The notes: generated by a model not told the origin, from the letters alone. Shown: positions 42,726 through 52,156, counted from the stretch's first letter. The stretch is 64,000 nucleotides of DNA from JBBPZK01 sp965219175 (GCA_965219175.1 CBDCNI010000001.1:3224001-3288000), one strand, 5' to 3'. Program-made: numbers and translations.

Positions 42726-45700
42726 TCAGTGTCTTATCTCTCCCCGAAGCATTCGGCCCTCAGCGGCCCGTATCGAGCGGCGCTGCCAGAAGACGAACGC
42801 CGAGAGAGCCGTCGCCGTGTAGAGGGACGCTTGGGCCGGGTACGCAACCAAGGTCCCGACATCTGGCGCGAGCTCCAGGCTCGCGGCCAGCGAGAGCAGT
42901 CCTTGCGTACCCGAGATCACCCACCCTGAGACCAGGTAGGCTATGGGCCACGTAAGTACGGGCCACACGACCTCACCCGGAGTCAGAAGGACGGCCGGAG
43001 GTACCCTGACGGGCGTGAGGTGCAGATTCCAGCGCTCTTCCAGGCGCATGCGCTCCGCGCTCAAGTTTGCCTGGTGACTCTTGCCGGCCTTGGAGAGCAC
43101 GGCGAAAACGAGGAGCAGGGCCGCGGCGAACGCGACGAGCCAGTGCGCCCCGTAGAGTACGTGGAATGGCGCAGTGTCGGCCAGGCGCCGCAAGAGGCCG
43201 AGCGCCCCAGCGTAGAGCACGGGGTCGCCACCGGGCTGGACGTCGACGTAGACCGCGAAGTCTCTCAGGCGTAGGATCGTGAGATCCAGCGCTGCCCCAA
43301 CCAGGGAGGCCAGCGCGACCATCCCGTAGGTCAGCGCGGGGGGTAGCGACCGTGGCGCGGTGTCGGCCAGACGTTCGCCGAAGCCATCGCATCTGATAGC
43401 TTCATGCACATCACCATTCTCCCTGTGGTCGTCTGTCTCACGCGCACCGTCCTTCGAGACGGGGCTTTCTGGGAAGAGTTCGCGCAGGCGTTCTTTGGAG
43501 CGCTCGTCGGGGAGCGAGAGTATCCACCCACCAAGCGAGGTCGGCACCGTCTCGTCGTCCGGTCCCTCTCCGTCTCCCAGGTTCACGACCGCCGGTCGGC
43601 CATTCTGGCGTTCGATCAGCCAGCGGGCCGCTGGTGTCGCCTCGTGGTAGCGGGCGTTTTGCTCCCCCAAAGACACCCCGGCGCGCGGGGCGTAGGCTAT
43701 CCGCCGCCCCCCAAAATTCACACCCCCAAGCTGGGGCAACACCGCGTCCACGGGCTGGCGGCCCTCTCCAGGTCCGGAGGCGGCCTTGTAGCGACTGAAG
43801 CCCCCTATAGCTCCGATCACCACATCGTCCTGGGCGGCGAGCAGGGCGCCCAAGACACCCTCGCAGAAGCCTTCCAGTTGGCGGGATTCGTAGGCAGCGA
43901 AGACGTAGAGGTGGCTCCCAGCTCCCGACAGCGGCACGGTCTCCTCAGCCTCGATCTCGCCACCCTTTGGATCGTAGGCGAGCCCTTCGAGACCAACGAG
44001 AAAACCCTCGGCATCGAAGCAGGGCAGAAGAAGGTACTCGCCGGACACGGCGCTGCCAGAGGCCATCGAGAGCCCTATCTTGCCCGTGCCGTCTAGCTTG
44101 AAGCCGGGTACCGAGTGCAGCTTCTTAGCCCCGAACCGCTCCGCAAGCTCCTGAGCCACCTTCTTCGAACCTTTCGAGTCCAGGGAGGCGAAGCGACCGT
44201 AGTGGGCCACCTCGCGCATGACGCCTTTCTTCTCTAGCGCCTGAAGGTGCTTCTCCTTTGGCGGGAGCGCCCCGATGACGGCACGGTAGACCTCGTCGCG
44301 CACCTTTCGCGCCCCGGCGGAGACTTCACGCTGTGTAGACTTCGCGTTAGCCGTCGGCTCTTCCCGATCGGTTCCTCCCGACTCCTCCCACAGGCCGGGC
44401 TGGGGCATCCCATCTTTCTTTTTGTATTTGTCCTGGCCCTTTCGGTCGGAGGGGCTCTTGGGTCGGTTCGCGTTACTCCTAGCAAGGTCCTCTGTGGTGA
44501 GGAGCACCCGGCTCGCATCTCGGTTCCCGTCATGGTGATCGAGAGCTGGCTCTGGAGTCGATTTCGGCAGGGATGCGGAGCCAACGTCCTCGGGAGGATT
44601 TGCCCCGCACAACAGTTCGTCGAAGCGGACCCCACGTTCTTTGGGGTCTAGGGTCAGCAGCCACTCATCAAGGTCCGCCCCTTCGGGCAGCAGGCAGATG
44701 GCCGCCTTTCCATTCTGGGGCTCTGCAATCCAGCGGGCCGCCTTTGGCGCAGCACGCAGCACGTTTGGGTTCGGGGGGTCGTCGGCGTCGGGGATATAGG
44801 GGACTGTGCGGCCTCCGAAGTCCGCGCCCTTTAGCTCCAAGAGCGGATCCTCTGAACCGCCGTCGAGCATTTCAGCCGAGGGACTCGCCCGGAAGCGCTC
44901 GCAGCCCATGATCGCGCCGACTGCCAGGCCGCTCTCGGCGGCCACGATCGCGCCCATCGCCCCCTCGCAGACGGCCAAAAGCTCTTCAGGCCGGTGGCCG
45001 GGGAACAGGTAGAGGTGGTTGCCGGCCCGGCGCAGGGAGACGTACTTGCCCATCCCAGACGGCACCTCGCCGACGACCCGGCCCTCGATGGTGGTGATGT
45101 TGCCGTCCCGGTCATGGTAAGGGATGAGCATGTAGTTGCCCGTGAAGGTGAATTTGAGGCGTCCCTCCGCCTCGTCGTAGGAGAAGCCGGGGACCCTCAA
45201 GAGCTCCTCGCGGCCGAACTCCCGCTGTAACTCGGCCTTGACCTTCCTGGCCCGCGGGGCGGTCATGGTTCCGAAGCGCCCTTTCCAGATCGTGTCATAG
45301 GAGACGCCCCGCTCTCTCAGGTAGCTGCGGTCGCGGCTCTCCAGCGGACAGAGCGCAAGGATCCGCTCGTAGACCCGTGCCGCCAGCGCCAGCAACACTT
45401 CGAGGTCCTGCAGGGTGGCCGTATTGGAGCCGTTGGCGGCGCCCTGTACCGGACCGCTACTCGAACGGACGCCGCCAACGCTAACGGGTATCGTGCTCGC
45501 CTGCGACTTACCGGGTCTGTCGCGAGGGGCCTTCTTTTGCGCGCTGGACCCAGGGACGGTGGCTCCCTTTAGGCCTGAGTTCCTGGAAGCGGACTTCGGC
45601 ACATCCCCCTTCGGAGCACGACTCACCCCGGTGGACTCTAATCCGAGCAACTCGTAGCTCCTGGCAAGCACAGTGAGGAAGTCCGCCTGGTAGTCGAGGT

Positions 45701-45974
45701 CCTCGAGCCCGGCAAGCATGACGAAGATGTCGCCGTAGCCGGCGAGGCGGCAGTCGGCGACCAGGCAGCCGCCCTTGCCGTCAGCCTTCTTGATGGAGTA
45801 CTTCTCGTGCTTGCCGCAGGCCGGGCAGTCCCAAACGAGCCGGGCGCCTTGGTTTTTGGGCGGGCCGAGGCGGACGGAGAGAAGCTCCAGGGTCAGCTCC
45901 CGGACGAGATCTTTGTCGTAGCGTCGGCTTGCTTTAGAAGTACCAGCTTTGTTTCCGGTGGCGCTCTTAGCCAC
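42726..45974 (-). CDS. membrane-tethered primase-like protein with duplicated TOPRIM module
   Basis: A 1082-residue protein. A four-Cys zinc ribbon (CPAC at 50-53, C70, C75) resembles the primase zinc finger. Module 1 (about 200-465) has TOPRIM-like LLAVCEGAMGAIVAAESG near 333-350 and an acidic IPDADDPPNPNVL near 393. Module 2 (about 560-840) repeats the same order (GFCEGVLGALLAAQDD near 702) but has YAPRAG where module 1 has the acidic cluster, so it looks catalytically dead. Four membrane helices lie at about 882-902, 942-962, 1003-1025 and 1040-1062. Its ATG overlaps the NERD-like stop by one base. Confidence 0.75.
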   Translation of the reverse strand: MAKSATGNKAGTSKASRRYDKDLVRELTLELLSVRLGPPKNQGARLVWDCPACGKHEKYSIKKADGKGGCLVADCRLAGYGDIFVMLAGLEDLDYQADFLTVLARSYELLGLESTGVSRAPKGDVPKSASRNSGLKGATVPGSSAQKKAPRDRPGKSQASTIPVSVGGVRSSSGPVQGAANGSNTATLQDLEVLLALAARVYERILALCPLESRDRSYLRERGVSYDTIWKGRFGTMTAPRARKVKAELQREFGREELLRVPGFSYDEAEGRLKFTFTGNYMLIPYHDRDGNITTIEGRVVGEVPSGMGKYVSLRRAGNHLYLFPGHRPEELLAVCEGAMGAIVAAESGLAVGAIMGCERFRASPSAEMLDGGSEDPLLELKGADFGGRTVPYIPDADDPPNPNVLRAAPKAARWIAEPQNGKAAICLLPEGADLDEWLLTLDPKERGVRFDELLCGANPPEDVGSASLPKSTPEPALDHHDGNRDASRVLLTTEDLARSNANRPKSPSDRKGQDKYKKKDGMPQPGLWEESGGTDREEPTANAKSTQREVSAGARKVRDEVYRAVIGALPPKEKHLQALEKKGVMREVAHYGRFASLDSKGSKKVAQELAERFGAKKLHSVPGFKLDGTGKIGLSMASGSAVSGEYLLLPCFDAEGFLVGLEGLAYDPKGGEIEAEETVPLSGAGSHLYVFAAYESRQLEGFCEGVLGALLAAQDDVVIGAIGGFSRYKAASGPGEGRQPVDAVLPQLGGVNFGGRRIAYAPRAGVSLGEQNARYHEATPAARWLIERQNGRPAVVNLGDGEGPDDETVPTSLGGWILSLPDERSKERLRELFPESPVSKDGARETDDHRENGDVHEAIRCDGFGERLADTAPRSLPPALTYGMVALASLVGAALDLTILRLRDFAVYVDVQPGGDPVLYAGALGLLRRLADTAPFHVLYGAHWLVAFAAALLLVFAVLSKAGKSHQANLSAERMRLEERWNLHLTPVRVPPAVLLTPGEVVWPVLTWPIAYLVSGWVISGTQGLLSLAASLELAPDVGTLVAYPAQASLYTATALSAFVFWQRRSIRAAEGRMLRGEIRH

Positions 45975-46600
45975 TAGACCTCCGTTTCCTCCGCCTCCGC
46001 AGGCACCACGAAGGGCGGTCGACCGTAGACCTCTCGGATGAGGTCGGCGAAATCCGCTACGTCAGCGGGAGTGTGCTCTCGGGGAGCATTCGCGAAGGAT
46101 AGAGGCAGGTCCCAAATCGGACAGACCCCCTGAAGGGCTGCGTCGGGATCATCGCCAAGGTAGAAAAGCTCCGCTTGCGTGAAGCAGATGACATGGTAGG
46201 TGTGTACAGCAGTGCCAGAGAATTTCGCGTTCACTTCGTCGACGAGATCCTCTGCATGCCGATTGGGATCATCCTCAAAGCGACGCCCCTCCAAGTACAG
46301 CGTTTTGTCTACGTCAGCCGTTACGCCGCCCGATTCGTCACGTACTATGACCACGACTGCGCCTACGGGTCCCACGGCCAGAAAGTCGATCATGCCCGCC
46401 TGCTCGGTCATCAGCTCGTCAAAGACATGGTAGCCGTGAGCCGCGGCTGAACGCAGCGCGGTACGAACGAAGTCTTTTCTACGAGCACGCTCGATCCTCT
46501 CCTCCCTCGCGGACAGGCGTCGCCAGCCGTCTCTTCGCTCTGTTGGGAGCGTCATGAGGAGAAGGAGAGTGATGGCTGTCAGTAGGATTCGAATCGTCAT
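45974..46600 (-). CDS. NERD-like membrane-anchored protein
   Basis: A 208-residue protein. It has a short hydrophobic N-terminus (MTIRILLTAITLLLLMTLP), a basic helical stretch, then GMIDFLAVGPVGAVVVIVRD, which resembles the nuclease-related (NERD) core. A second alpha/beta half (VHTYHVICFTQAELFY) follows. NERD domains are PD-(D/E)xK-like and often occur on plasmids; the catalytic residues are not complete by eye. Its stop shares one base with the start of the large primase-like gene, so the two are co-translated. Confidence 0.55.
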   Translation of the reverse strand: MTIRILLTAITLLLLMTLPTERRDGWRRLSAREERIERARRKDFVRTALRSAAAHGYHVFDELMTEQAGMIDFLAVGPVGAVVVIVRDESGGVTADVDKTLYLEGRRFEDDPNRHAEDLVDEVNAKFSGTAVHTYHVICFTQAELFYLGDDPDAALQGVCPIWDLPLSFANAPREHTPADVADFADLIREVYGRPPFVVPAEAEETEV

Positions 46601-46636
46601 GCCTCTCGCCTAGTTTAAACTCTCTACCTTTCCCGC

Positions 46637-48517
46637 TTAGCCTTTATTCCCTGACCGGTCGCCAGGATTCTTGTCCTTCAAACCACCGCCACGAGTACCC
46701 CGCGAACGACCCTGCATGAACCGCTCCTTGCCTTCCTGAGCGCGGTCTTTCTCCCGGGCGTATTTGAAGTGGGCCTTTGAGACGTTCTCGGCCACGCGGT
46801 CCCGCTGCCCCTGGCTGCGGGTTTGCTGGATCCTACGCGCAGCCGAACTTCCGCCTCCGGTGTCCCGCTTGCCGGGCATCTCCCGACGAGCCGGTCCCCT
46901 GCCAGAGCCCTCTTTGGACGATAATGAGCCTCCGGTAGGCGTGGGTACCGAGCCACCGCCCGTACCCGAGGAGCGGTTCAAAAGCCCCTTTGTGGCGTGG
47001 GAGATCGCCGTCTTCGCGGGGATGGCTATGGCGAGCGCCGCGCCAGTTTTGGCGAGCCCCATGAGCCCCCCACGTCCCGGCAGATGAACGTTGAAGGCCC
47101 ACTCGATACACTTGAACGGTGTCTTGTACATAATCCACATTGTAATAATTGCTCCCAGAGAAGTCACCGCACTTTCCGAAACGAAGCCCAAAGCATTGGT
47201 CATTCCACCGAAGATCGTCTCGGGCGAGGTAACCACCAAAGTGCCGACGCCGAGCTCTATCGACCACAGTGCGGGGATTGCCGCGGAGGCCAGAACGCCC
47301 CTGAACCAGGAGCCCGCTAGGGAGTAGAGGCTCGGAACGAGCGAGGCGGTCAGCGCGAACGCCCCGGAGATGAAGAGTACCGCGTAGAGGATCTTGTTGA
47401 GGAGCGCCACGATGAGAAGAAGCATCCCTACCCACGCAGCCCCGATCAGCAACAGCAGGTTCAAGAAATTGGTGACGGCCAGGTTTCCGACGGCGGCCTT
47501 GAAGAGCTCCTGACCGGCGGCGTCGATACTCTGGCCGCCGGGGAAGAAGGCCTGAGTGATGCCAGCCGTGATGCTTGAGAGTTCGCCCATGAACGTGGGC
47601 AGGAACGCCAACGCAAGAGCGACCCCCATGAGACGGGGTAGGCCCTGGAAACCGGCGTAGGCGAGGTCGTAGTTGTCCGAGCGGACCATCATCAGGATAC
47701 CCAGGAGCAGGATGCCGACCAGGATTGCCGGACGGAGTTTCTCCACGGCACCCGAGTAGAAGCCGAGCAGGTCTCCTTGGCCGTTGAGGTTCGGTAGCGA
47801 GAGTAGATCCGTCTTGAAAGCTGTGCCCAGGCTTTCGAGCGCCCACCCGAAGGTCCAGTCCCATATGAAAGACATGATGCCCTTGAAGAAGCCAAGGACC
47901 ATGCCGGTAAGGCCCCCGTCGTGACCCGTGCCGGGTGAGGCCTCGGAGACTCCCTCCCCTTGCGGGGCGTCGGCGGGAGTCCCGTCCATGCCCGTTGCGT
48001 CCTCGGCGGGTTGGTCGACGATACAGCCGTCCTTGTCGCTATCCACGTTGAACTGCTGATCCTGCTCACGCTCGCGCATCTGCTCTTCGGACGAGTCGGA
48101 CTCGAATTGCTTGGCGCAGTCATTGGAGCCTCCCGTACCGTCGGCCGGCGTGGTCGAACCACCCTGGGCCTGCTCGTCACCGCCTCCGGAGCCTCCTCCG
48201 TTGTCGCCGCCGCTTTGTTTTTTCTCCGGCACCCCGCCGTCTTTGAAGGCTCCCTTCACCGGGCCGTCGGAGCCGGGCGCGGCGAGCATGCCGGTGCAGC
48301 CATCCTTGTCTATGTCCTGACCGAGCTGCGCCTCGTTGTCCTCCCGGACCTGCTCGTCGGGCGCTTGCTTCTCGTTCCAAGTTTTACAGGCCTCGTCTGC
48401 CGGCGAAGCGGCCCTGGCGGTAGCCGGAAACCCGGCTAGGAGCAGGGCTACAAAGAGCGCGCTGAAAGCTACACACGCCACGCGGACTATAAGCAGGTTG
48501 GTTTTAGCTGGAAGCAT
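46637..48517 (-). CDS. VirB6/TrbL-like polytopic membrane protein
   Basis: A 626-residue protein. A signal peptide (about 1-36, ending ATARA) is followed by an exported region with two Cys-bounded repeats that end DIDKDGC and DSDKDGC, possible Ca-binding loops. Six to eight membrane helices run from about 205 to 510. A basic, disordered cytoplasmic tail follows (KDTGG..., RSRGTRGGGLKDKNPG). The plan resembles TrbL/VirB6 channel components of type IV secretion. The ATG follows GGAGGAGAGG at a somewhat long distance. Confidence 0.7.
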   Translation of the reverse strand: MLPAKTNLLIVRVACVAFSALFVALLLAGFPATARAASPADEACKTWNEKQAPDEQVREDNEAQLGQDIDKDGCTGMLAAPGSDGPVKGAFKDGGVPEKKQSGGDNGGGSGGGDEQAQGGSTTPADGTGGSNDCAKQFESDSSEEQMREREQDQQFNVDSDKDGCIVDQPAEDATGMDGTPADAPQGEGVSEASPGTGHDGGLTGMVLGFFKGIMSFIWDWTFGWALESLGTAFKTDLLSLPNLNGQGDLLGFYSGAVEKLRPAILVGILLLGILMMVRSDNYDLAYAGFQGLPRLMGVALALAFLPTFMGELSSITAGITQAFFPGGQSIDAAGQELFKAAVGNLAVTNFLNLLLLIGAAWVGMLLLIVALLNKILYAVLFISGAFALTASLVPSLYSLAGSWFRGVLASAAIPALWSIELGVGTLVVTSPETIFGGMTNALGFVSESAVTSLGAIITMWIMYKTPFKCIEWAFNVHLPGRGGLMGLAKTGAALAIAIPAKTAISHATKGLLNRSSGTGGGSVPTPTGGSLSSKEGSGRGPARREMPGKRDTGGGSSAARRIQQTRSQGQRDRVAENVSKAHFKYAREKDRAQEGKERFMQGRSRGTRGGGLKDKNPGDRSGNKG

Positions 48518-48580
48518 CAGGGTGATTGCCTCTCCTCCTGCGGTCCGGTGAAAGGGTTAGGGTCTGCGCAACGGATGTTT

Positions 48581-48892
48581 TCATAGCGGGGTCCACTCGA
48601 CCATCTTTTCGTAGATAAACCAGCCGAGTAGCACTATGAACAGGCCCGCGAAGACCCCCTCGGCGACCCTGGCGGCAAGGGCGTGACGATCCCCATTAGC
48701 GGCTGCGGCGCCTTTTATGAGGAGGGCGATCACCAGCCCGATCCCGGAGACGGCCACCCCGATCCCCCGCAAAGTCGAGATGATCGGTGCCCAGAACCCG
48801 TAGTTACTCGCCTGCGCCAAAAAGGCCTCTACCAAACCGTACGCCGGAAGGATCGACAGTACCTGCTCGTGGATCAATTGGATCGTGTTCAT
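48581..48892 (-). CDS. small membrane protein, VirB2-like candidate
   Basis: A 103-residue protein starting MNTIQLIHEQVLSILPAYGL. It has two or three hydrophobic segments (GIGVAVSGIGLVIALLIKG and GVFAGLFIVLLGWFIYE). Size and pattern resemble TrbC/VirB2 pilins or small channel subunits, but it lacks a clear signal peptide. Its ATG overlaps the stop of the VirB8-like gene (ATGA), giving translational coupling. It precedes the VirB6-like gene. Confidence 0.6.
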   Translation of the reverse strand: MNTIQLIHEQVLSILPAYGLVEAFLAQASNYGFWAPIISTLRGIGVAVSGIGLVIALLIKGAAAANGDRHALAARVAEGVFAGLFIVLLGWFIYEKMVEWTPL

Positions 48893-49671
48893 TGCGTCTC
48901 CTCTATGTCGTTTACTGCCAGGACTTTCCATACCGGCCCGGAGCGGGCCAGGGTCGTCTTCTGGCGGTAGGTTTGCTTCTTGCCCTTCAGTCCGCCGCTG
49001 GTGGTGTAGCCGGAGCCGGTCTCGAAGTAGGCGTAACCTTTGACACTGTCCGCAGAGGACTCGATGGTCTCGAAGCGGGAGAGCAGGGCAGCGCTGCTCG
49101 TGCCGGTGTCGCCAACCTGAGCGGCGTAGCGGGTGATCTCCGAGGAGCCCTCCGAATCGAAGAAGTCCGGCCAGACGACCGTAGCTCCCACGCCCTGGTT
49201 GTAGGCGTCCTTATCTTTGCCCGAGTAGCCGTAGGCGGCTGAGACAAAGCGGCTGGCGCCGAAACGTAGCCGCTTCTCGTCTAAGGACGTGAGATCCTCT
49301 GCCGAGGCGCCGGTACCCAGCGGGTCGTAGGAGCCAGGCTCGTTCGTCGCCTCTTCGGGATGGGAATCCTGTCCCGGTTGATCGCCTCTATGGTTGGCGG
49401 AGAGCTGGTCTCCGGTGGTATCGCTCCCGGTGCTATCGCCTTTGGCGTAGGCGGGCTCGTTGGGTACCGAGACGGGGGTCGTCTGGGCCGTGGTCGAGGC
49501 CCCATTGTCTGCGGGTGAGGCCTTTTTGGAGGCTCCGGTCTCGCCGCCGTAGGAGAGGATGAAGTAGGTCCAGACGAGAATGAGGACTAGCACCACGCCG
49601 CCGATGATTAGCGGCTTGCGGCGCCAGCCCTGCTGACGCTCGCCGAATCCTCCCTGTGGTAGCGGGCTCAC
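48889..49671 (-). CDS. single-pass membrane protein, VirB8/TcpC-like
   Basis: A 260-residue protein with a short cytoplasmic start, one membrane helix at about 19-40 (PLIIGGVVLVLILVWTYFIL), a disordered linker of about 80 residues, and a C-terminal domain (RLRFGASRFVSAAYGYSGKD ... GPVWKVLAVNDIEE) that looks like an NTF2-type fold. This is the plan of VirB8/TcpC assembly proteins of type IV secretion. GTG at 49671 follows GGAAGGAGGG; the frame is open upstream without a site. Confidence 0.65.
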   Translation of the reverse strand: MSPLPQGGFGERQQGWRRKPLIIGGVVLVLILVWTYFILSYGGETGASKKASPADNGASTTAQTTPVSVPNEPAYAKGDSTGSDTTGDQLSANHRGDQPGQDSHPEEATNEPGSYDPLGTGASAEDLTSLDEKRLRFGASRFVSAAYGYSGKDKDAYNQGVGATVVWPDFFDSEGSSEITRYAAQVGDTGTSSAALLSRFETIESSADSVKGYAYFETGSGYTTSGGLKGKKQTYRQKTTLARSGPVWKVLAVNDIEETQ

Positions 49672-49696
49672 TGCGGGTCCCTCCTTCCGTATCCGA

Positions 49697-52156
49697 TCAC
49701 TTGACGAGCCTCCTTGCTCCCATGTACTGAGGCGAGTCCCACATCGGCGTGATGGAGGTATCCATCGTGCCCATGTTGGCGTGGATGATCTCGCCGTTGC
49801 CCAGGCTGATCGCAACGTGCCCTCCAGTACCGTCTCCGGGGTCGCCCCAGACCAGGACGTCCCCGGCTTGCGGTTCGCCTTCCACCGGCTCGCCGTAATT
49901 CATCAGGTCCGTGGGCATATCCGGCAGCTCGTAGCCGAACTCCCGGAACACGGTGGTTGTGAGGCAGGTGCAATCCATCTGCTCACCCGGTACGCAGGCT
50001 TCGGGTCCGCCGAGCACGTAGGGTGTACCGAGGTACTTCTTCGCCGCCTCGACCACCTGCTGTCCCGTGGCGGTGCCGGAGCCTGGCTCGACGCTAGAAT
50101 CGCTGCCTGAGCCGTCGCCGGAGCCATCGTCGGATCCGTCCGGCGAGGAGGAATTAGGGATTGCCACGCCGGTGGGCGAGGAGCCGGGTGGCGCGGCTTC
50201 TGGGACCAGGCCCACGACCTGGAGCGGCTTGCAGTAGGCCGGGACGTTCGAGGCGGGAGCCCCGAGCGCCACCTCGCCGCCCTTCCCAGTGGCCGTGCCA
50301 CCTTTCTGGCGCAGCCACTCCAGGAGCGGGTAGGGGTTCATCGCCCCGCTGGCGACCTCGGCCCTGGCTCCGCTCGGGTCGTACCAGCCGAGATGCAAAT
50401 GCTCCCCCCGGCCGTCCGGAAGGAGGGTACCCGGAGGCCCCTCCCCTGTGGAGCCGACCTTGCCGATCACGTCGCCGGCCTGCACCGTGTCTCCGGGCTT
50501 CAGAGGTGGCGGCTCGACTTGGTGAGCGTAGTAGAGGGTGTCCCCGGCCTCTACAGGCCCGACGCTTTCGGTGGCCTCAACCATCACCGTCCATCCACCG
50601 AGCTCGTTCCAACCCGAGCTGTCGGCACCCGAAACAGGGACGACCTTCCCGCTGGCGATCGAGTAGATCGGGGTTCCTTCCGGGGCAAAAATGTCCGTGC
50701 CCTCGTGGGTCCGGCCCGAGCTGCGCGACGCGCCCCAGGTGTCCTCATAGTCGTCGAAGTAGTCCTTCGGAAGCGGGAACACGGCGCGGGAATTACCCTG
50801 CACCTCTCCGCCGGAGCCGCCGCCAGAGCCTCCGTTCGAATTCCCGCCCGAAACTGTGCCCGAACCGCCTCCGGCCTCCGAGACCGGACGTGTTGTGTCA
50901 TCCTCTTCGTTGCCGAAATCGGTGGCCCAAAACTCCTCGTAGGAGGTATCGGGGTTCTCTACCAGCCCTATGCCGATGACATGCATCTCAGGGTTAAGCA
51001 TCATCTCATTGTGGGGCGGCGAGTCTCTCCAGGCGTCGAAGACTTCTTGGGCTGTGGCCTGTCCGGCGGCGATGTTCTCGCCGTAACTGGAGCCGTAGTA
51101 ACCGGCGTCGTTCATCCGATCGGTGAGGACAGCGCCCTCGAAATAGTAGTCTGTCGGGCCGCTCACGTGGGCTTCCGGAACCTCGTAGGCGTCGTACTTC
51201 GCCATGTCGTGGGCGTAGCGGGCTGAGGCGGTTGAGATCTTGTCCGAGAGCTGTAAGGCTTCGAGGCCGTTGTCTTGGCGGTAGTCGTTGATGAGGTTCA
51301 GGGTGTCGATCTCGGCGGAAGAGTAGTCTGTCTCTCCGGGATTGCCGACCGTGCCGGAACCTTCGGCTGCGCTGGCCGGCCGCATAGCCAGCGGCGAGAG
51401 TAGCGTCGCCAGAGCGGGAGAGTCGCCGCCAGCGGGGCTGGCTTCGCTACCGGCCATCTCGCCGTCCCCACCCCCACCGCCCGACGCCCGGTACTCGTCA
51501 GCCTGGGCCACGACGTCCTGGTAGTACCATTCGGCGTGGTTGTAGGCCAGGATCGCCGAGTGGTAGTCCTGGGGCGCGCCGCTGAGTTGCAGGTAGTTGG
51601 CGGCGCCGGGGATGGCGTCCTCCGGGTCGCACACATCCGCAGCGCCGTCGCCGTTTCCGTCCACGCCGACGTTTGCCCACGTACTACCGATAAACTGCAT
51701 CGGCCCCATTGCCCCGGCGAAATTGGGCGAGCAGTCGTTGTCTCCGCGACCGTGATCGCTCTCTATCTTCCCGATGGCAGCGAGCACGGCGGCGTCGAGG
51801 CCGTAGTCTTTTGCCGCCTTCTCGTAGATGGGAAGGTAATCCTCGGGGATGTCCGAGAGCGCCGCCTCGCTCCAGTCCTGGGATACGAAGGTGGGGCTCC
51901 CGGCGGAGCCGGAGGAGAGTCCGGGCGGATCCGAGGAACCGGACGGGGTTTGCGATGGAGCTTGAGTGGCTCGCTCCGTCTCCTGCTGGCAAGTGCCAAC
52001 GACAGCCCCTACCGAGCTCAGAAGGACGACTATGACAGTCGCTAGGGCGAGGGCCAACCCGACCAGAATGGTCAGCAGCGTGCGCCGACCCCGGCGGGAT
52101 CGTACGACTGCCAAAGCCGCCTTCGCGGCGAAGGTTGCTGCGGCGGGGGCCAGCAA
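49697..52156 (-). CDS. four-domain cell-wall hydrolase (SLT, CAP, M23, NlpC/P60)
   Basis: An 819-residue protein. A membrane helix lies at about 26-54. A lytic-transglycosylase-like domain follows at about 105-225 (AAIGKIESDHG with the catalytic Glu, GAMGPMQFIGSTW). A CAP/SCP domain is at about 285-410 (LINDYRQDNGLEAL, GENIAAGQ). A zinc peptidase M23 domain is at about 480-600 (HEGTD and HLHLGW ligands). An NlpC/P60 domain is at about 695-819 (MDCTCLTT with Cys 729, GGHVAI with His 780). Three peptidoglycan-cutting chemistries are fused; VirB1-like opening of the wall for the secretion channel is the probable role. The start is TTG. Confidence 0.85.
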   Translation of the reverse strand: MLAPAAATFAAKAALAVVRSRRGRRTLLTILVGLALALATVIVVLLSSVGAVVGTCQQETERATQAPSQTPSGSSDPPGLSSGSAGSPTFVSQDWSEAALSDIPEDYLPIYEKAAKDYGLDAAVLAAIGKIESDHGRGDNDCSPNFAGAMGPMQFIGSTWANVGVDGNGDGAADVCDPEDAIPGAANYLQLSGAPQDYHSAILAYNHAEWYYQDVVAQADEYRASGGGGGDGEMAGSEASPAGGDSPALATLLSPLAMRPASAAEGSGTVGNPGETDYSSAEIDTLNLINDYRQDNGLEALQLSDKISTASARYAHDMAKYDAYEVPEAHVSGPTDYYFEGAVLTDRMNDAGYYGSSYGENIAAGQATAQEVFDAWRDSPPHNEMMLNPEMHVIGIGLVENPDTSYEEFWATDFGNEEDDTTRPVSEAGGGSGTVSGGNSNGGSGGGSGGEVQGNSRAVFPLPKDYFDDYEDTWGASRSSGRTHEGTDIFAPEGTPIYSIASGKVVPVSGADSSGWNELGGWTVMVEATESVGPVEAGDTLYYAHQVEPPPLKPGDTVQAGDVIGKVGSTGEGPPGTLLPDGRGEHLHLGWYDPSGARAEVASGAMNPYPLLEWLRQKGGTATGKGGEVALGAPASNVPAYCKPLQVVGLVPEAAPPGSSPTGVAIPNSSSPDGSDDGSGDGSGSDSSVEPGSGTATGQQVVEAAKKYLGTPYVLGGPEACVPGEQMDCTCLTTTVFREFGYELPDMPTDLMNYGEPVEGEPQAGDVLVWGDPGDGTGGHVAISLGNGEIIHANMGTMDTSITPMWDSPQYMGARRLVK

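Noticed and set aside
46833..47864. 343-codon frame on the same strand inside the VirB6-like gene
   Set aside because: It is out of frame with the clear membrane protein and is Arg/Gly-rich with no membrane segments or ribosome site.
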